Of a stretch of DNA of 64,000 bases, positions 1 to 7,346 are shown piece after piece. How positions within the stretch are numbered: the first letter of the stretch is position 1; the number at the start of each line of letters is the position of its first letter. Position numbers and translations under genes: made by a program. The stretch comes from Clostridiales bacterium. Lineage in GTDB: Bacteria; Bacillota; Clostridia; Christensenellales; CAG-138. Where the stretch lies: positions 41,633-105,632 of the forward strand of contig DXWI01000006.1 in the NCBI GenBank assembly GCA_019416935.1, in the 5' to 3' direction. The notes below the pieces were generated by a model. That model was not told the origin of the DNA. It worked only from the letters and a program-made list of their open reading frames with translations, and searched no databases.

Positions 1-22
1 AAGTCAAATATGGAGGGTTGCC

Positions 23-793
23 ATGAATACCTCAATTGTCGATATAAACAATCTGTCTCTGTCCTATCAGGATCGACAGGCTGAAACGCTCGCCGTCGAA
101 GGCCTGTCCTTTTCGGTAGCCGAAGGGGAATTTGTCTCCATCATTGGTCCGTCCGGCTGTGGAAAAACAACCGTTCTTTCGCTGCTCATGGGTCTGATTC
201 AACCAACCGAAGGCAGCATACTGGTGATGGGCGAACCTGCAGGAGCCAACAATTCGCACGTTGGATATATGCTTCAGCGGGATCATCTGCTCGATTGGCG
301 AACGGTGGAGGAAAACGTGCTGCTTTCCTTGCAGGTGAAGCACATGCTGACGCCGGAGCGGCGCGAGCACTCGCTGCGCCTGATCCACACCTATGGATTG
401 GATCAATTCCGCAACCATTACCCGCGGCAGCTATCCGGCGGCATGCGGCAGAAAGTCGCGCTCATTCGAACGCTTGCGTTCGACCCGACGCTCCTGCTGC
501 TCGACGAACCCTTTTCCGCGCTGGACTACCAAACGCGTCTTCGCGCCGCCGATGAAATATTCACCATCATCCGCAAGGAACATAAGACCGCAATTCTGGT
601 CACGCACGACATTGCGGAGGCGATCTCCATGTCGGATCGCATTCTTGTTTTCTCCGACCGGCCGGCGCATCTGAAAGCGGAGCATGTGGTTTCGCTCACC
701 TCGCCCGATACGCCGCTGCTGCGCCGGAACGCCCCGGAGTTCTCCGGCCTGTTCAATATGCTTTGGAAGGAGTTGGAACATCATGGCGTCTGA
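23..793 (+). CDS. ABC transporter ATP-binding protein, nitrate/sulfonate/taurine type
   Basis: This is the cytoplasmic ATPase of a SsuB/TauB-like importer (256 aa). The Walker A motif GPSGCGKTT lies near residue 42, the signature LSGGMRQK near 137, and Walker B LLLLDEPFSALD near 157, followed by the switch histidine in LVTHD. A GGAGG ribosome site 7 bases upstream supports the ATG start. The gene overlaps the permease gene that follows by 11 bases, so the two are co-translated. The substrate-binding protein is not seen and probably lies before the window. The family carries sulfonates, taurine, nitrate or thiamine precursors, and the sequence alone does not say which. Confidence 0.93.
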   Translation: MNTSIVDINNLSLSYQDRQAETLAVEGLSFSVAEGEFVSIIGPSGCGKTTVLSLLMGLIQPTEGSILVMGEPAGANNSHVGYMLQRDHLLDWRTVEENVLLSLQVKHMLTPERREHSLRLIHTYGLDQFRNHYPRQLSGGMRQKVALIRTLAFDPTLLLLDEPFSALDYQTRLRAADEIFTIIRKEHKTAILVTHDIAEAISMSDRILVFSDRPAHLKAEHVVSLTSPDTPLLRRNAPEFSGLFNMLWKELEHHGV

Positions 794-1589
794 GCAAGGT
801 CTGTCATCGGCCCGTCGCGCATACCTGTCCGACATACGCCGTCGGGAACGTTTTATCAAAGCCATGCGCTATACCATTTTGATTGTGCTGATCGTCGTGT
901 GGGAGTTGGCTGCAAGGATCGGTTGGATTGATCCGTTCATTACAAGCAGTCCTTCGCGCGTAATCAATACCATACTGCGCCTGATACAAGGCGGTGAACT
1001 CTTCTTGCATATTGGCGTTACACTGTTGGAAACGGTCGCCGGTTTTTTGATCGGCACGCTGTTGGGAACGCTGCTCGCGGCAATGATGTGGTGGAGTCCG
1101 ACGCTTTGCCGCATTCTGGATCCCTATCTTGTGATTCTGAACGCTCTGCCGAAAATTGCGCTCGGCCCAATTCTGATCGTCTGGATCGGCGCGGGGATCG
1201 GTTCGATCATCGTGATGGCCGTCCTGATCTCACTGGTCGTGACCATTGTGACCGTTTTGACCGGGTTCCTCGATATCACCGGAGAAAAGCAGCTCTTGAT
1301 GCGAACCCTCGGTGCGAGCACACTGCAGACCTTTACGATCGTCGTTTTGCCCGCAGCCGTACCGACCATGATGGCCGCGCTGAAGATTTCTGTCGGAATG
1401 AGCTGGGTCGGCGTGATCGTCGGCGAATACCTGGTTTCACAGGCCGGCTTGGGATATCTTATCGTTTACGGCGGCCAAGTATTCAAGTTGGATCTTGTCA
1501 TGGCCAGCATCGTTGTTCTGTGCATGCTTGCTGCGCTCATGTACTATGGGGTTGCTTTTCTGGAGAAAAAGCTGGTTCGGCACTCCTAA
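783..1589 (+). CDS. ABC transporter permease, SsuC/TauC family
   Basis: This is the membrane subunit (268 aa) partnering the ATPase just upstream. The ATG at 783 is chosen because it lies inside the ATPase gene with an 11-base overlap and yields the normal family length; longer readings run antisense-like into the ATPase. About six hydrophobic segments are visible, starting with one near residues 25-45. The coupling loop with the EAA-like stretch (around TLGASTLQTFTIVVLPAA) faces the ATPase. The stop is followed by only about 15 bases before the next promoter, so the operon appears to end here. The substrate is unknown. Confidence 0.92.
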   Translation: MASEQGLSSARRAYLSDIRRRERFIKAMRYTILIVLIVVWELAARIGWIDPFITSSPSRVINTILRLIQGGELFLHIGVTLLETVAGFLIGTLLGTLLAAMMWWSPTLCRILDPYLVILNALPKIALGPILIVWIGAGIGSIIVMAVLISLVVTIVTVLTGFLDITGEKQLLMRTLGASTLQTFTIVVLPAAVPTMMAALKISVGMSWVGVIVGEYLVSQAGLGYLIVYGGQVFKLDLVMASIVVLCMLAALMYYGVAFLEKKLVRHS

Positions 1590-1604
1590 AGTCTGTGACA
1601 ATTG

Positions 1605-1633
1605 TTGACAATACCTGCATTTACCGCTATACT
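1605..1633 (+). promoter_or_regulatory. Sigma-A type promoter of the cobalamin cassette
   Basis: TTGACA at 1605-1610 and TATACT at 1628-1633 are separated by exactly 17 bases. The predicted transcript starts near 1640, at the first helix of the cobalamin riboswitch, so this promoter most likely drives the riboswitch-controlled genes. Confidence 0.8.
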
Positions 1634-1635
1634 GA

Positions 1636-1776
1636 TCTTGGTGAGGAACAGGGAAAACGGTGGAAAACCGTTACAGCCCCCGCTGCCGTAAGGCGGATGC
1701 GCGCAAACAATGGTCACTGTGTTATTGAAACATGGGAAGGCATGCGCTGCAGATGAAACCAAGTCGGAAGACCTCT
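1636..1776 (+). promoter_or_regulatory. Cobalamin (B12) riboswitch aptamer
   Basis: The conserved landmarks of the adenosylcobalamin aptamer family are present in order: GAGGAACAGGGAA near 1642, a GGTGGAAAACC hairpin near 1660, ACAGCCCCCGCTGCC near 1673, GTCACTGTGTTATTGAA near 1713, ATGGGAAGGC near 1733, and ATGAAACCAAGTCGGAAGACC near 1753. CTTGGT near 1638 can close on ACCAAG near 1758 as the basal helix. The platform that follows contains a terminator overlapping the ribosome site of the next gene. In this family ligand binding switches the downstream genes off. Confidence 0.93.
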
Positions 1777-1777
1777 C

Positions 1778-1809
1778 CCCACCGATATCCAGATCGGTTC
1801 TGCGGTGGG
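1778..1809 (+). other. Alternative hairpin in the riboswitch expression platform
   Basis: CCCACCG at 1778-1784 can pair with CGGTGGG at 1803-1809, and a nested ACCGAT/ATCGGT pairing (1781-1786 with 1793-1798) is also possible. It lies between the aptamer and the terminator and is a candidate switching helix. A run of seven T lies about 13 bases beyond it, so it might also act as a weak first terminator. Confidence 0.5.
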
Positions 1810-1841
1810 CGGGAGCGTGCTGTTTTTTTGCATTTGCACTT

Positions 1842-1879
1842 CCTTCTGCGGAGCCAAAAACGCGGAAGGGAGTTTTTTT
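1842..1879 (+). terminator. Riboswitch terminator overlapping the ribosome binding site
   Basis: CCTTCTGCG at 1842-1850 pairs over nine positions with CGCGGAAGG at 1861-1869, followed by GAG and seven T. The 3' arm and its flank (GGAAGGGAG, 1864-1872) are also the only purine-rich ribosome site for the ATG at 1882. Forming the hairpin would therefore both stop transcription and hide the ribosome site. Confidence 0.8.
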
Positions 1880-1881
1880 CT

Positions 1882-2295
1882 ATGGAACAAAAGACAAACA
1901 ACAAAAAGACGCTGCTCTACGTCGGTATCGCTATCGTGCTCGTTGCATTGATTGCCGTATTTGCCATTGTCTACGGCAATTCAAACAAGCCCGCTGCAGC
2001 CGGAAGCAAGACCATCACGGTTCAAATCATCACCGGCGAGTCCGAAACCGTGACAAAGACCATCCAGACCGACGCGGAGTTTCTGCGCGGTGCGCTCGAA
2101 CAGGAAAATCTGGTACAGGGCGATGAATCCGAGTTCGGTTTGTTTGTCAAGACCGTAAACGGTGTAACGGTAGATGAAGCACAGCAGCAGTGGTGGTGCT
2201 TTACCAAGGGCGGCGAAACGGTCAATACCGGCGTTGATGATACGCCGATTGCCGATGGCGATACGTTTGAAATCACATTGACCACCGGTTGGTGA
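1882..2295 (+). CDS. DUF4430 (transcobalamin-like domain) surface protein
   Basis: A 137-aa protein with one N-terminal membrane anchor (residues about 11-32, after a KTNNKK basic stretch) and an extracellular part that ends in a DUF4430-like domain, with the characteristic QQQWWCFTKGGE segment and a final DGDTFEITLTTGW. DUF4430 resembles the C-terminal domain of intrinsic factor and transcobalamin. The gene follows a cobalamin riboswitch and precedes an ECF substrate-binding subunit. The inferred role is capture or delivery of corrinoid at the outside of the membrane. The ATG at 1882 is preferred over upstream starts because the upstream part of the frame is riboswitch sequence. Direct B12 binding is inferred, not visible. 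Confidence 0.8.
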   Translation: MEQKTNNKKTLLYVGIAIVLVALIAVFAIVYGNSNKPAAAGSKTITVQIITGESETVTKTIQTDAEFLRGALEQENLVQGDESEFGLFVKTVNGVTVDEAQQQWWCFTKGGETVNTGVDDTPIADGDTFEITLTTGW

Positions 2296-2300
2296 GCGTC

Positions 2301-2801
2301 ATGGAGCGCAAGCCGATCAGTGGAAGAGAGATTGCAATGCTGGCTGCCGCCGGCGCGCTGCTTTACGGCATTCAGGTTGTTCTGGCCGCGCTCCCCAATA
2401 TTGAAGGCGTCACACTGCTGATCATTCTGTTTTCGCTGGTCTTTGGGCGGCGCGTCCTATGGAGCGTTGCGATATTCATCATGCTCGAGGGATTGACGTA
2501 CGGCTTTGGCCTCTGGTGGTTCTTCTACCTGTATGTTTGGCCGTTGCTGACCATTCTCGTCTTGCTGCTCAAGCGCTTCATCGGAGAATCCTTGTTTGGC
2601 TGGGCTGTGTTCTCTGCTGCGTTTGGCCTGCTGTTCGGTTTCTTTTACGCGCTGCAGTTCCTGTTTTACGGCGGTTTTCCCGAAATGCTGGCGACCTGGA
2701 TCGCCGGTTTTCCCTTCGACATCTCGCATTGCATCGGCAATTTCCTGCTCTGCATTGCGCTGTTCAAGCCGCTCCTCCATGTTACCCGCCGCTTGACATA
2801 A
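2301..2801 (+). CDS. ECF transporter S component, probably cobalamin-specific
   Basis: A 166-aa integral membrane protein with about five to six hydrophobic segments. Its size and the mixed short loops are typical of ECF S components, which bind a vitamin and use a shared ATPase/T-component module encoded elsewhere (none is in this window). Placement behind a cobalamin riboswitch and a DUF4430 gene makes a corrinoid the likely substrate, as in the CbrT group; this is inference from context. The DUF4430 stop at 2293-2295 overlaps an in-frame GTG at 2292, which is an alternative start; the ATG at 2301 is chosen conservatively. Confidence 0.78.
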   Translation: MERKPISGREIAMLAAAGALLYGIQVVLAALPNIEGVTLLIILFSLVFGRRVLWSVAIFIMLEGLTYGFGLWWFFYLYVWPLLTILVLLLKRFIGESLFGWAVFSAAFGLLFGFFYALQFLFYGGFPEMLATWIAGFPFDISHCIGNFLLCIALFKPLLHVTRRLT

Positions 2802-2821
2802 CCCGTTGGCGGGGCTATAAT
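2793..2821 (+). promoter_or_regulatory. Consensus promoter of the TetR-RND operon
   Basis: TTGACA (2793-2798) and TATAAT (2816-2821) match the sigma-A consensus perfectly with 17 bases between them. The -35 overlaps the end of the ECF gene. The -10 overlaps the left end of a 36-bp palindrome, so a bound repressor would block RNA polymerase. Confidence 0.9.
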
Positions 2822-2854
2822 ATGACACGTTGTCATATGACAACGTGTCATATT
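2819..2854. repeat. Perfect 36-bp palindrome, probable TetR operator
   Basis: Two 18-base arms, beginning AATATGACACGTTGTCAT, are perfect reverse complements with no spacer. The palindrome covers the -10 box and the expected transcription start and lies just before the TetR gene. TetR-family repressors bind inverted repeats of this kind and commonly repress their own operon, so this is the most likely operator for both the regulator and the pump. Two nested dyads (ATGACAACGTGTCAT-like halves) could seat two dimers. Confidence 0.85.
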
Positions 2855-2875
2855 GTTTTACATGGAGGATTTGCC

Positions 2876-3499
2876 TTGCCCACCGATACCTTCTACCGCC
2901 TTCCGGAAGAAAAAAGAGCGCGCCTCGTGTGCGCGATCTATCAGGAGCTGTCGCGCGTTCCGGTCACAGAGATGTCGATCAATCGGATCGTTCATCAGGC
3001 CGGAATTTCACGCGGCAGCTTTTATCAATACTTTACGGATCGCGATGATTTGGTCGATTTTCTGATCGGCAATTTCTTGAATCGCATACAGGCATTCACG
3101 GCTGCCGAGGCAGCGTCCTGTAAGGATTGTTTTACACTGATGCGCCGCATCATCCGTGAAATACGCCGTTTCGGCGATCTGCCGGAAAACCGCGCGTTTG
3201 CTGCGAACCTGCTTTCTCACATCCGCTCCGGCTGGTCGCTCCCCTCCGGTTGTATGCACAAGGCGCATATCAGTCAAACGGGCATGGTAGACTGGTATGA
3301 TCGGTATTTTGACCGCGCGGCGCTGAACGCGGATACGGACGAAACCTTTGCGCTCATTTTGGAGCTGCTGTTTACGGTGTTTCGCAGCGCTGTCGCGGAG
3401 CTGTACGCTCCGAATGTGGATGCGGATCGTGTGATCGATCGCTTCGATCTGAAACTGGAGATTCTTCAGCGCGGCATGCTGCGCGCTGCTGGGAGGTAA
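2876..3499 (+). CDS. TetR family transcriptional regulator
   Basis: A 207-aa one-domain repressor. The N-terminal helix-turn-helix is visible as PVTEMSINRIVHQAGISRGS followed by FYQYFTDRDDLVDFL (residues about 25-60), the standard TetR pattern. The C-terminal half is the ligand and dimer domain and cannot be assigned an inducer. The start is taken as TTG at 2876 because GGAGG lies 7 bases upstream and upstream codons read into the operator. It sits 9 bases before the RND pump gene and the two form an operon under the consensus promoter and palindrome upstream. It probably represses the pump until an inducer is bound. Confidence 0.92.
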   Translation: MPTDTFYRLPEEKRARLVCAIYQELSRVPVTEMSINRIVHQAGISRGSFYQYFTDRDDLVDFLIGNFLNRIQAFTAAEAASCKDCFTLMRRIIREIRRFGDLPENRAFAANLLSHIRSGWSLPSGCMHKAHISQTGMVDWYDRYFDRAALNADTDETFALILELLFTVFRSAVAELYAPNVDADRVIDRFDLKLEILQRGMLRAAGR

Positions 3500-3508
3500 T
3501 ATAAGTCA

Positions 3509-6500
3509 ATGTTGGCAAAGTTTTCAGTCAAAAAACCAATGACGGTGCTCGTATGCATGGTTTTGATCCTTCTTCTGGGCGTCGTATCCTTCACCAGAAT
3601 GACGCCCGACCTGCTGCCCAATCTGGATTTTCCGTATGTGGTCATTGTGACGAGCTATCCCGGCGCCAGCCCGGAGCAGGTGGAATCGGAGGTGACGCGT
3701 CCCATCGAGCAGTCGGTCGCGGTTCTGGAGAACATCACGGATATTCAGTCAACCTCTTCCGAAAACGTCTCCATGGTTATGCTGGAGTTCAGCGATGACA
3801 CCAACATGGATGCGACCACTATGAACATCAGGGAAAAGCTGGATCAACTTGGCGGCAACTGGAACGACAAGGTGGGCCAGCCGTATATCCTCAAGATGAA
3901 TCCCAACATGTTGCCGGTCAATGTATCGGCCGTAGCCCGGGAAGGGTATTCCACTGTGGAACTCTCCAGCTTTGTGGAAGAAATGCTCCTGCCGCAATTG
4001 GAGGGAACGGAAGGCGTTGCATCGATCTCGACCAGCGGCATGATTTCCGAGCGCCTCCATGTCGTCTTCCGGCAGGATGCGATCGATGCGCTCAACGCGC
4101 GCATTCGTGCGGCAATAGATGCGGAATTCTCAGAAGCGGAGAAAGAGATTGCCGATGGGCGCTCCGAGTTGGAGGATGGGCAAAAAAAGCTGACCTCCGG
4201 GCAGCAGATGCTCAACAAGGGAAAACAGGAGTTGGAATCCGCCGCCAAAAAAGCGGAGCAGCAGTTCGATGCAGCCGAAGCGGAGCTGGAGTCGCAGCAA
4301 GCCGAACTGCGAAAAGGAACGATCCTGCTTCGCGCACAGCTTGCCGGTATGGATGCGCTGCTCGCGACAGAGCCGACCGTGCGCAGCCAGTTGGATGCGC
4401 TGCAGGCGCTTCCCTCCCCTACTCCGGAACAGACTTTGCTGATCTCCCAGTTGACCAATGCGCTCCATGCCATTGAAAATGCCAAAGCCGAGCGCGAGCA
4501 GGTTGCCGAACAGTTACAGCAGGCAGAAGCGGGGCTCGCCGCCATTGAGGAAGGATTTGTACAGCTCGGCCAGAAGCGCGAGGATGCTGCATCCGGCCTG
4601 GCGGACGCGAAATCTCAGCTGGGCGCCGGACAGCGGAAGATCAACGACGCTCGCCTGCAAATGCAGGAAGCTGAGGGGCAGCTTGATGATGCCGAGACGC
4701 AGCTCGGGGAGGCACGCGAGGCCGCCTATGCATCCTCCGACGCCAAAGAAATCGTTTCGCTTTCTACCGTCAGCGCGATCCTCAGCGCGCAGAACTTTGC
4801 CATGCCGGCCGGCTATGCCGCTGCGGACGATGATACGCAATGGCTCGTATACGTTGGCGATACCATACAGTCCGCAGAAGAACTTTCTTCCCTCGTGCTG
4901 CTCGACCTGGGATTGGATACGCTTCCGCCCGTGCGCCTGAGCGACGTTGCCGATGTATTGCTGCTCAACAATGCTTCGCAAACCTATGCGAAGATCAACG
5001 GGCAGGACGGCGTGCTGCTCGCCTTCTATAAGCAATCCAACTACGCCACCGCAACGGTATCAGAGAACATCCTCCATCGGTTTCAGTCATTGGAGGATGC
5101 AAACGCGGGCCTGTCCTTCACGGCCTTGATGGATCAGGGAAGCTATATTCACATTGTCATTGATTCCGTTTTACAGAACCTTGCGCTGGGCGCTGTTCTC
5201 GCTGTTCTCATTCTGCTGCTGTTTCTTAGGGACCTGCGGCCGACGTTCATCGTGGCCTGCTCGATTCCCATCAGCGTGACCTTCGCCATCGTATTGATGT
5301 ATTTTTCCGGTATCACGCTGAACGTCATCTCGATGTCGGGTCTTGCCGTTGGCGTCGGGATGCTGGTGGACAATTCTATCGTGGTGATCGAGAACATTTA
5401 CCGGCTGCGCAGCGAGGGCGTTTCGGTTTTCCGCGCTGCAATTGCCGGCGCCACGCAGGTGGCGGGCGCAATCACTGCATCAACGCTCACCACGGTCTGT
5501 GTATTCCTTCCAATCGTGTTCGTGCAGGGCATGACGCGCCAGCTCTTTGTCGATATGGCACTGACCATCGCGTATTCCCTGCTTGCAAGCCTGTTCATCG
5601 CGCTTACGCTCGTGCCCGCAATGGCCAGTGGCTTGCTGAAAAAGGCTGGAAAACACGAGCGACGCTTCTTCCTGCGGCTTCAGGATCGCTATGAAAAGCT
5701 GCTTTCCTTCGCACTCAGAAAAAAAACGCTGGTCATCGCCCTATCGGTTGCTCTGCTGGCGGTCTCCGCGATGCTTTCCATATCGCGCGGCTTTTCCTAT
5801 ATGCCCGCCATGGACAGCACCCAGATGAGTGTCTCCATTACACTGGCGGAAGATGCGCTTCTGAAGGACACCGCTTTGGTCTGCGACGAGGTTGCCGAGC
5901 GGTTCCGGGCGCTGCCGCAGGTCGAAACAGTCGGCGTTATGCAGGCCAGCGGCATGGCGAGCATGATGGGGATGGGCTCCGGCAGCGACAGCGAAAACGC
6001 AGCGACCATGTATGTCGTGCTGCGGGAGGGCCAAACTGCGGACAGCAATGCGCTGGCCGTGGAAATGGAAAAGATGTGCGCCGATCTACCCGCCGAGATC
6101 ACGGTATCCGGCTCCTCCATGGATATGAGCGTGCTGAGCGGCAGCGGCGTAGCGATCCGCATCTACGGCGACGATCAAACCTCGCTGCTCCAAACCGCAC
6201 GCGATGTTGCCGGTATTCTCCGGACGGTTGATGGCATTGCCTCCGTTTCCGACGGCGTGGAGGATACGACGCCTGCGCTAAAGGTGACTGTTGACAGGGA
6301 AAAAGCGATCCGCAGCGGCCTGACAACCGCGCAGGTGTACCAGAAGATTGCGGAAGCACTGGCCACCGAAGCGACCGTAACCTCCGTCGATGGGCTCGAC
6401 GTCGTTGTGCAGAGCCGGGAAGAACCGATAACAACCGAGGAAATCCGCAATCTCCGATTCACGGTGGAAACGCCGGCCGGTGAGGAGCAGGAAGTAAAGC

Positions 6501-7246
6501 TCGCAGATATCGCTTCGTTCGGCGAAGCGGAAACGCTGCAGTCGATTTCTCGTTCGCTACAGCGCCGCTATATCACCGTTTCCGGCGAATTGAAGCAGGG
6601 CTATAATGTGACGCTTGTAACGGCCGCTGCCGAGGAGGCGTTGTCCTCGTATACGGTTGCTGCGGGACAGCGGCTCGAGTTTGACGGGGAAAACGAATCG
6701 ATCATGAGCGCAATGAACGATTTGCTTCTGATGCTGCTGCTGGGCATCGTCATCGTCTATCTGATTATGGTCGCACAATTTCAATCCCTCCTCTCCCCCT
6801 TTATCGTGCTGATGACCATTCCGCTTGCCTTTACCGGCGGTCTGTTTGCGCTGCTCATTGCTGGTTTTGAGATTAGCATTGTATCGATGATCGGGTTTGT
6901 TTTGCTCGTGGGCATCATCGTCAATAACGGCATTGTTCTGATCGACTGCATGAACCAGCTCCGGTTGGACGGGATGGAGCGAAGGGAGGCTGCGATCGCC
7001 GCGTGCCGCACGAGGCTGCGTCCGGTACTGATGACCGCGCTGACGACCATTTTGGGGCTCGTTCCGCTCGCACTCGGTTGGGGCACCGGCGCCGGCCTGA
7101 TTCAGCCGGTCGCCATTGTCGCCATCGGCGGCCTGACCTATGCAACGCTGATGACGCTCTTTGTCGTGCCCGTGGTCTATGACGCGCTGTGCAGACGGCC
7201 GCTCAGGCAGCTTCGGCAAGAGGATCTCACTCCGGCGCAGGAATGA
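3509..7246 (+). CDS. RND-family efflux permease with a large coiled-coil insertion
   Basis: A 1245-aa proton-driven efflux pump of the AcrB/HAE1 superfamily. TM1 is at about residues 13-33; after the first porter region comes an unusual Gln/Glu/Ala-rich coiled-coil stretch at about residues 195-410, then the membrane block near 550-700 containing GMLVDNSIVVIEN (one Asp kept, the second replaced by Asn). The second half repeats the pattern, ending near residue 1230 with the membrane block that includes GIIVNNGIVLIDCMNQL. No membrane-fusion adaptor or outer-membrane channel gene is nearby, as expected for a single-membrane cell. The upstream TetR gene is its probable regulator. The substrate is unknown; drugs or lipids are possible. 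Confidence 0.92.
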   Translation: MLAKFSVKKPMTVLVCMVLILLLGVVSFTRMTPDLLPNLDFPYVVIVTSYPGASPEQVESEVTRPIEQSVAVLENITDIQSTSSENVSMVMLEFSDDTNMDATTMNIREKLDQLGGNWNDKVGQPYILKMNPNMLPVNVSAVAREGYSTVELSSFVEEMLLPQLEGTEGVASISTSGMISERLHVVFRQDAIDALNARIRAAIDAEFSEAEKEIADGRSELEDGQKKLTSGQQMLNKGKQELESAAKKAEQQFDAAEAELESQQAELRKGTILLRAQLAGMDALLATEPTVRSQLDALQALPSPTPEQTLLISQLTNALHAIENAKAEREQVAEQLQQAEAGLAAIEEGFVQLGQKREDAASGLADAKSQLGAGQRKINDARLQMQEAEGQLDDAETQLGEAREAAYASSDAKEIVSLSTVSAILSAQNFAMPAGYAAADDDTQWLVYVGDTIQSAEELSSLVLLDLGLDTLPPVRLSDVADVLLLNNASQTYAKINGQDGVLLAFYKQSNYATATVSENILHRFQSLEDANAGLSFTALMDQGSYIHIVIDSVLQNLALGAVLAVLILLLFLRDLRPTFIVACSIPISVTFAIVLMYFSGITLNVISMSGLAVGVGMLVDNSIVVIENIYRLRSEGVSVFRAAIAGATQVAGAITASTLTTVCVFLPIVFVQGMTRQLFVDMALTIAYSLLASLFIALTLVPAMASGLLKKAGKHERRFFLRLQDRYEKLLSFALRKKTLVIALSVALLAVSAMLSISRGFSYMPAMDSTQMSVSITLAEDALLKDTALVCDEVAERFRALPQVETVGVMQASGMASMMGMGSGSDSENAATMYVVLREGQTADSNALAVEMEKMCADLPAEITVSGSSMDMSVLSGSGVAIRIYGDDQTSLLQTARDVAGILRTVDGIASVSDGVEDTTPALKVTVDREKAIRSGLTTAQVYQKIAEALATEATVTSVDGLDVVVQSREEPITTEEIRNLRFTVETPAGEEQEVKLADIASFGEAETLQSISRSLQRRYITVSGELKQGYNVTLVTAAAEEALSSYTVAAGQRLEFDGENESIMSAMNDLLLMLLLGIVIVYLIMVAQFQSLLSPFIVLMTIPLAFTGGLFALLIAGFEISIVSMIGFVLLVGIIVNNGIVLIDCMNQLRLDGMERREAAIAACRTRLRPVLMTALTTILGLVPLALGWGTGAGLIQPVAIVAIGGLTYATLMTLFVVPVVYDALCRRPLRQLRQEDLTPAQE

Positions 7247-7280
7247 GCATGGCCCCGCCCGCCGCAAGCCCTGGCGAGGC

Positions 7281-7308
7281 TTTACTTTTTCAGCGCTGCC
7301 GATATAAT
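7281..7308 (+). promoter_or_regulatory. Probable promoter of the two-component operon
   Basis: TATAAT at 7303-7308 is preceded by a weak TTTACT (7281-7286) with a 16-base spacer. It lies between the RND pump gene and the histidine kinase gene. Confidence 0.5.
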
Positions 7309-7346
7309 GAAATGGAAGCAGATAGCAATGGGAGATGAGAGAGCAT

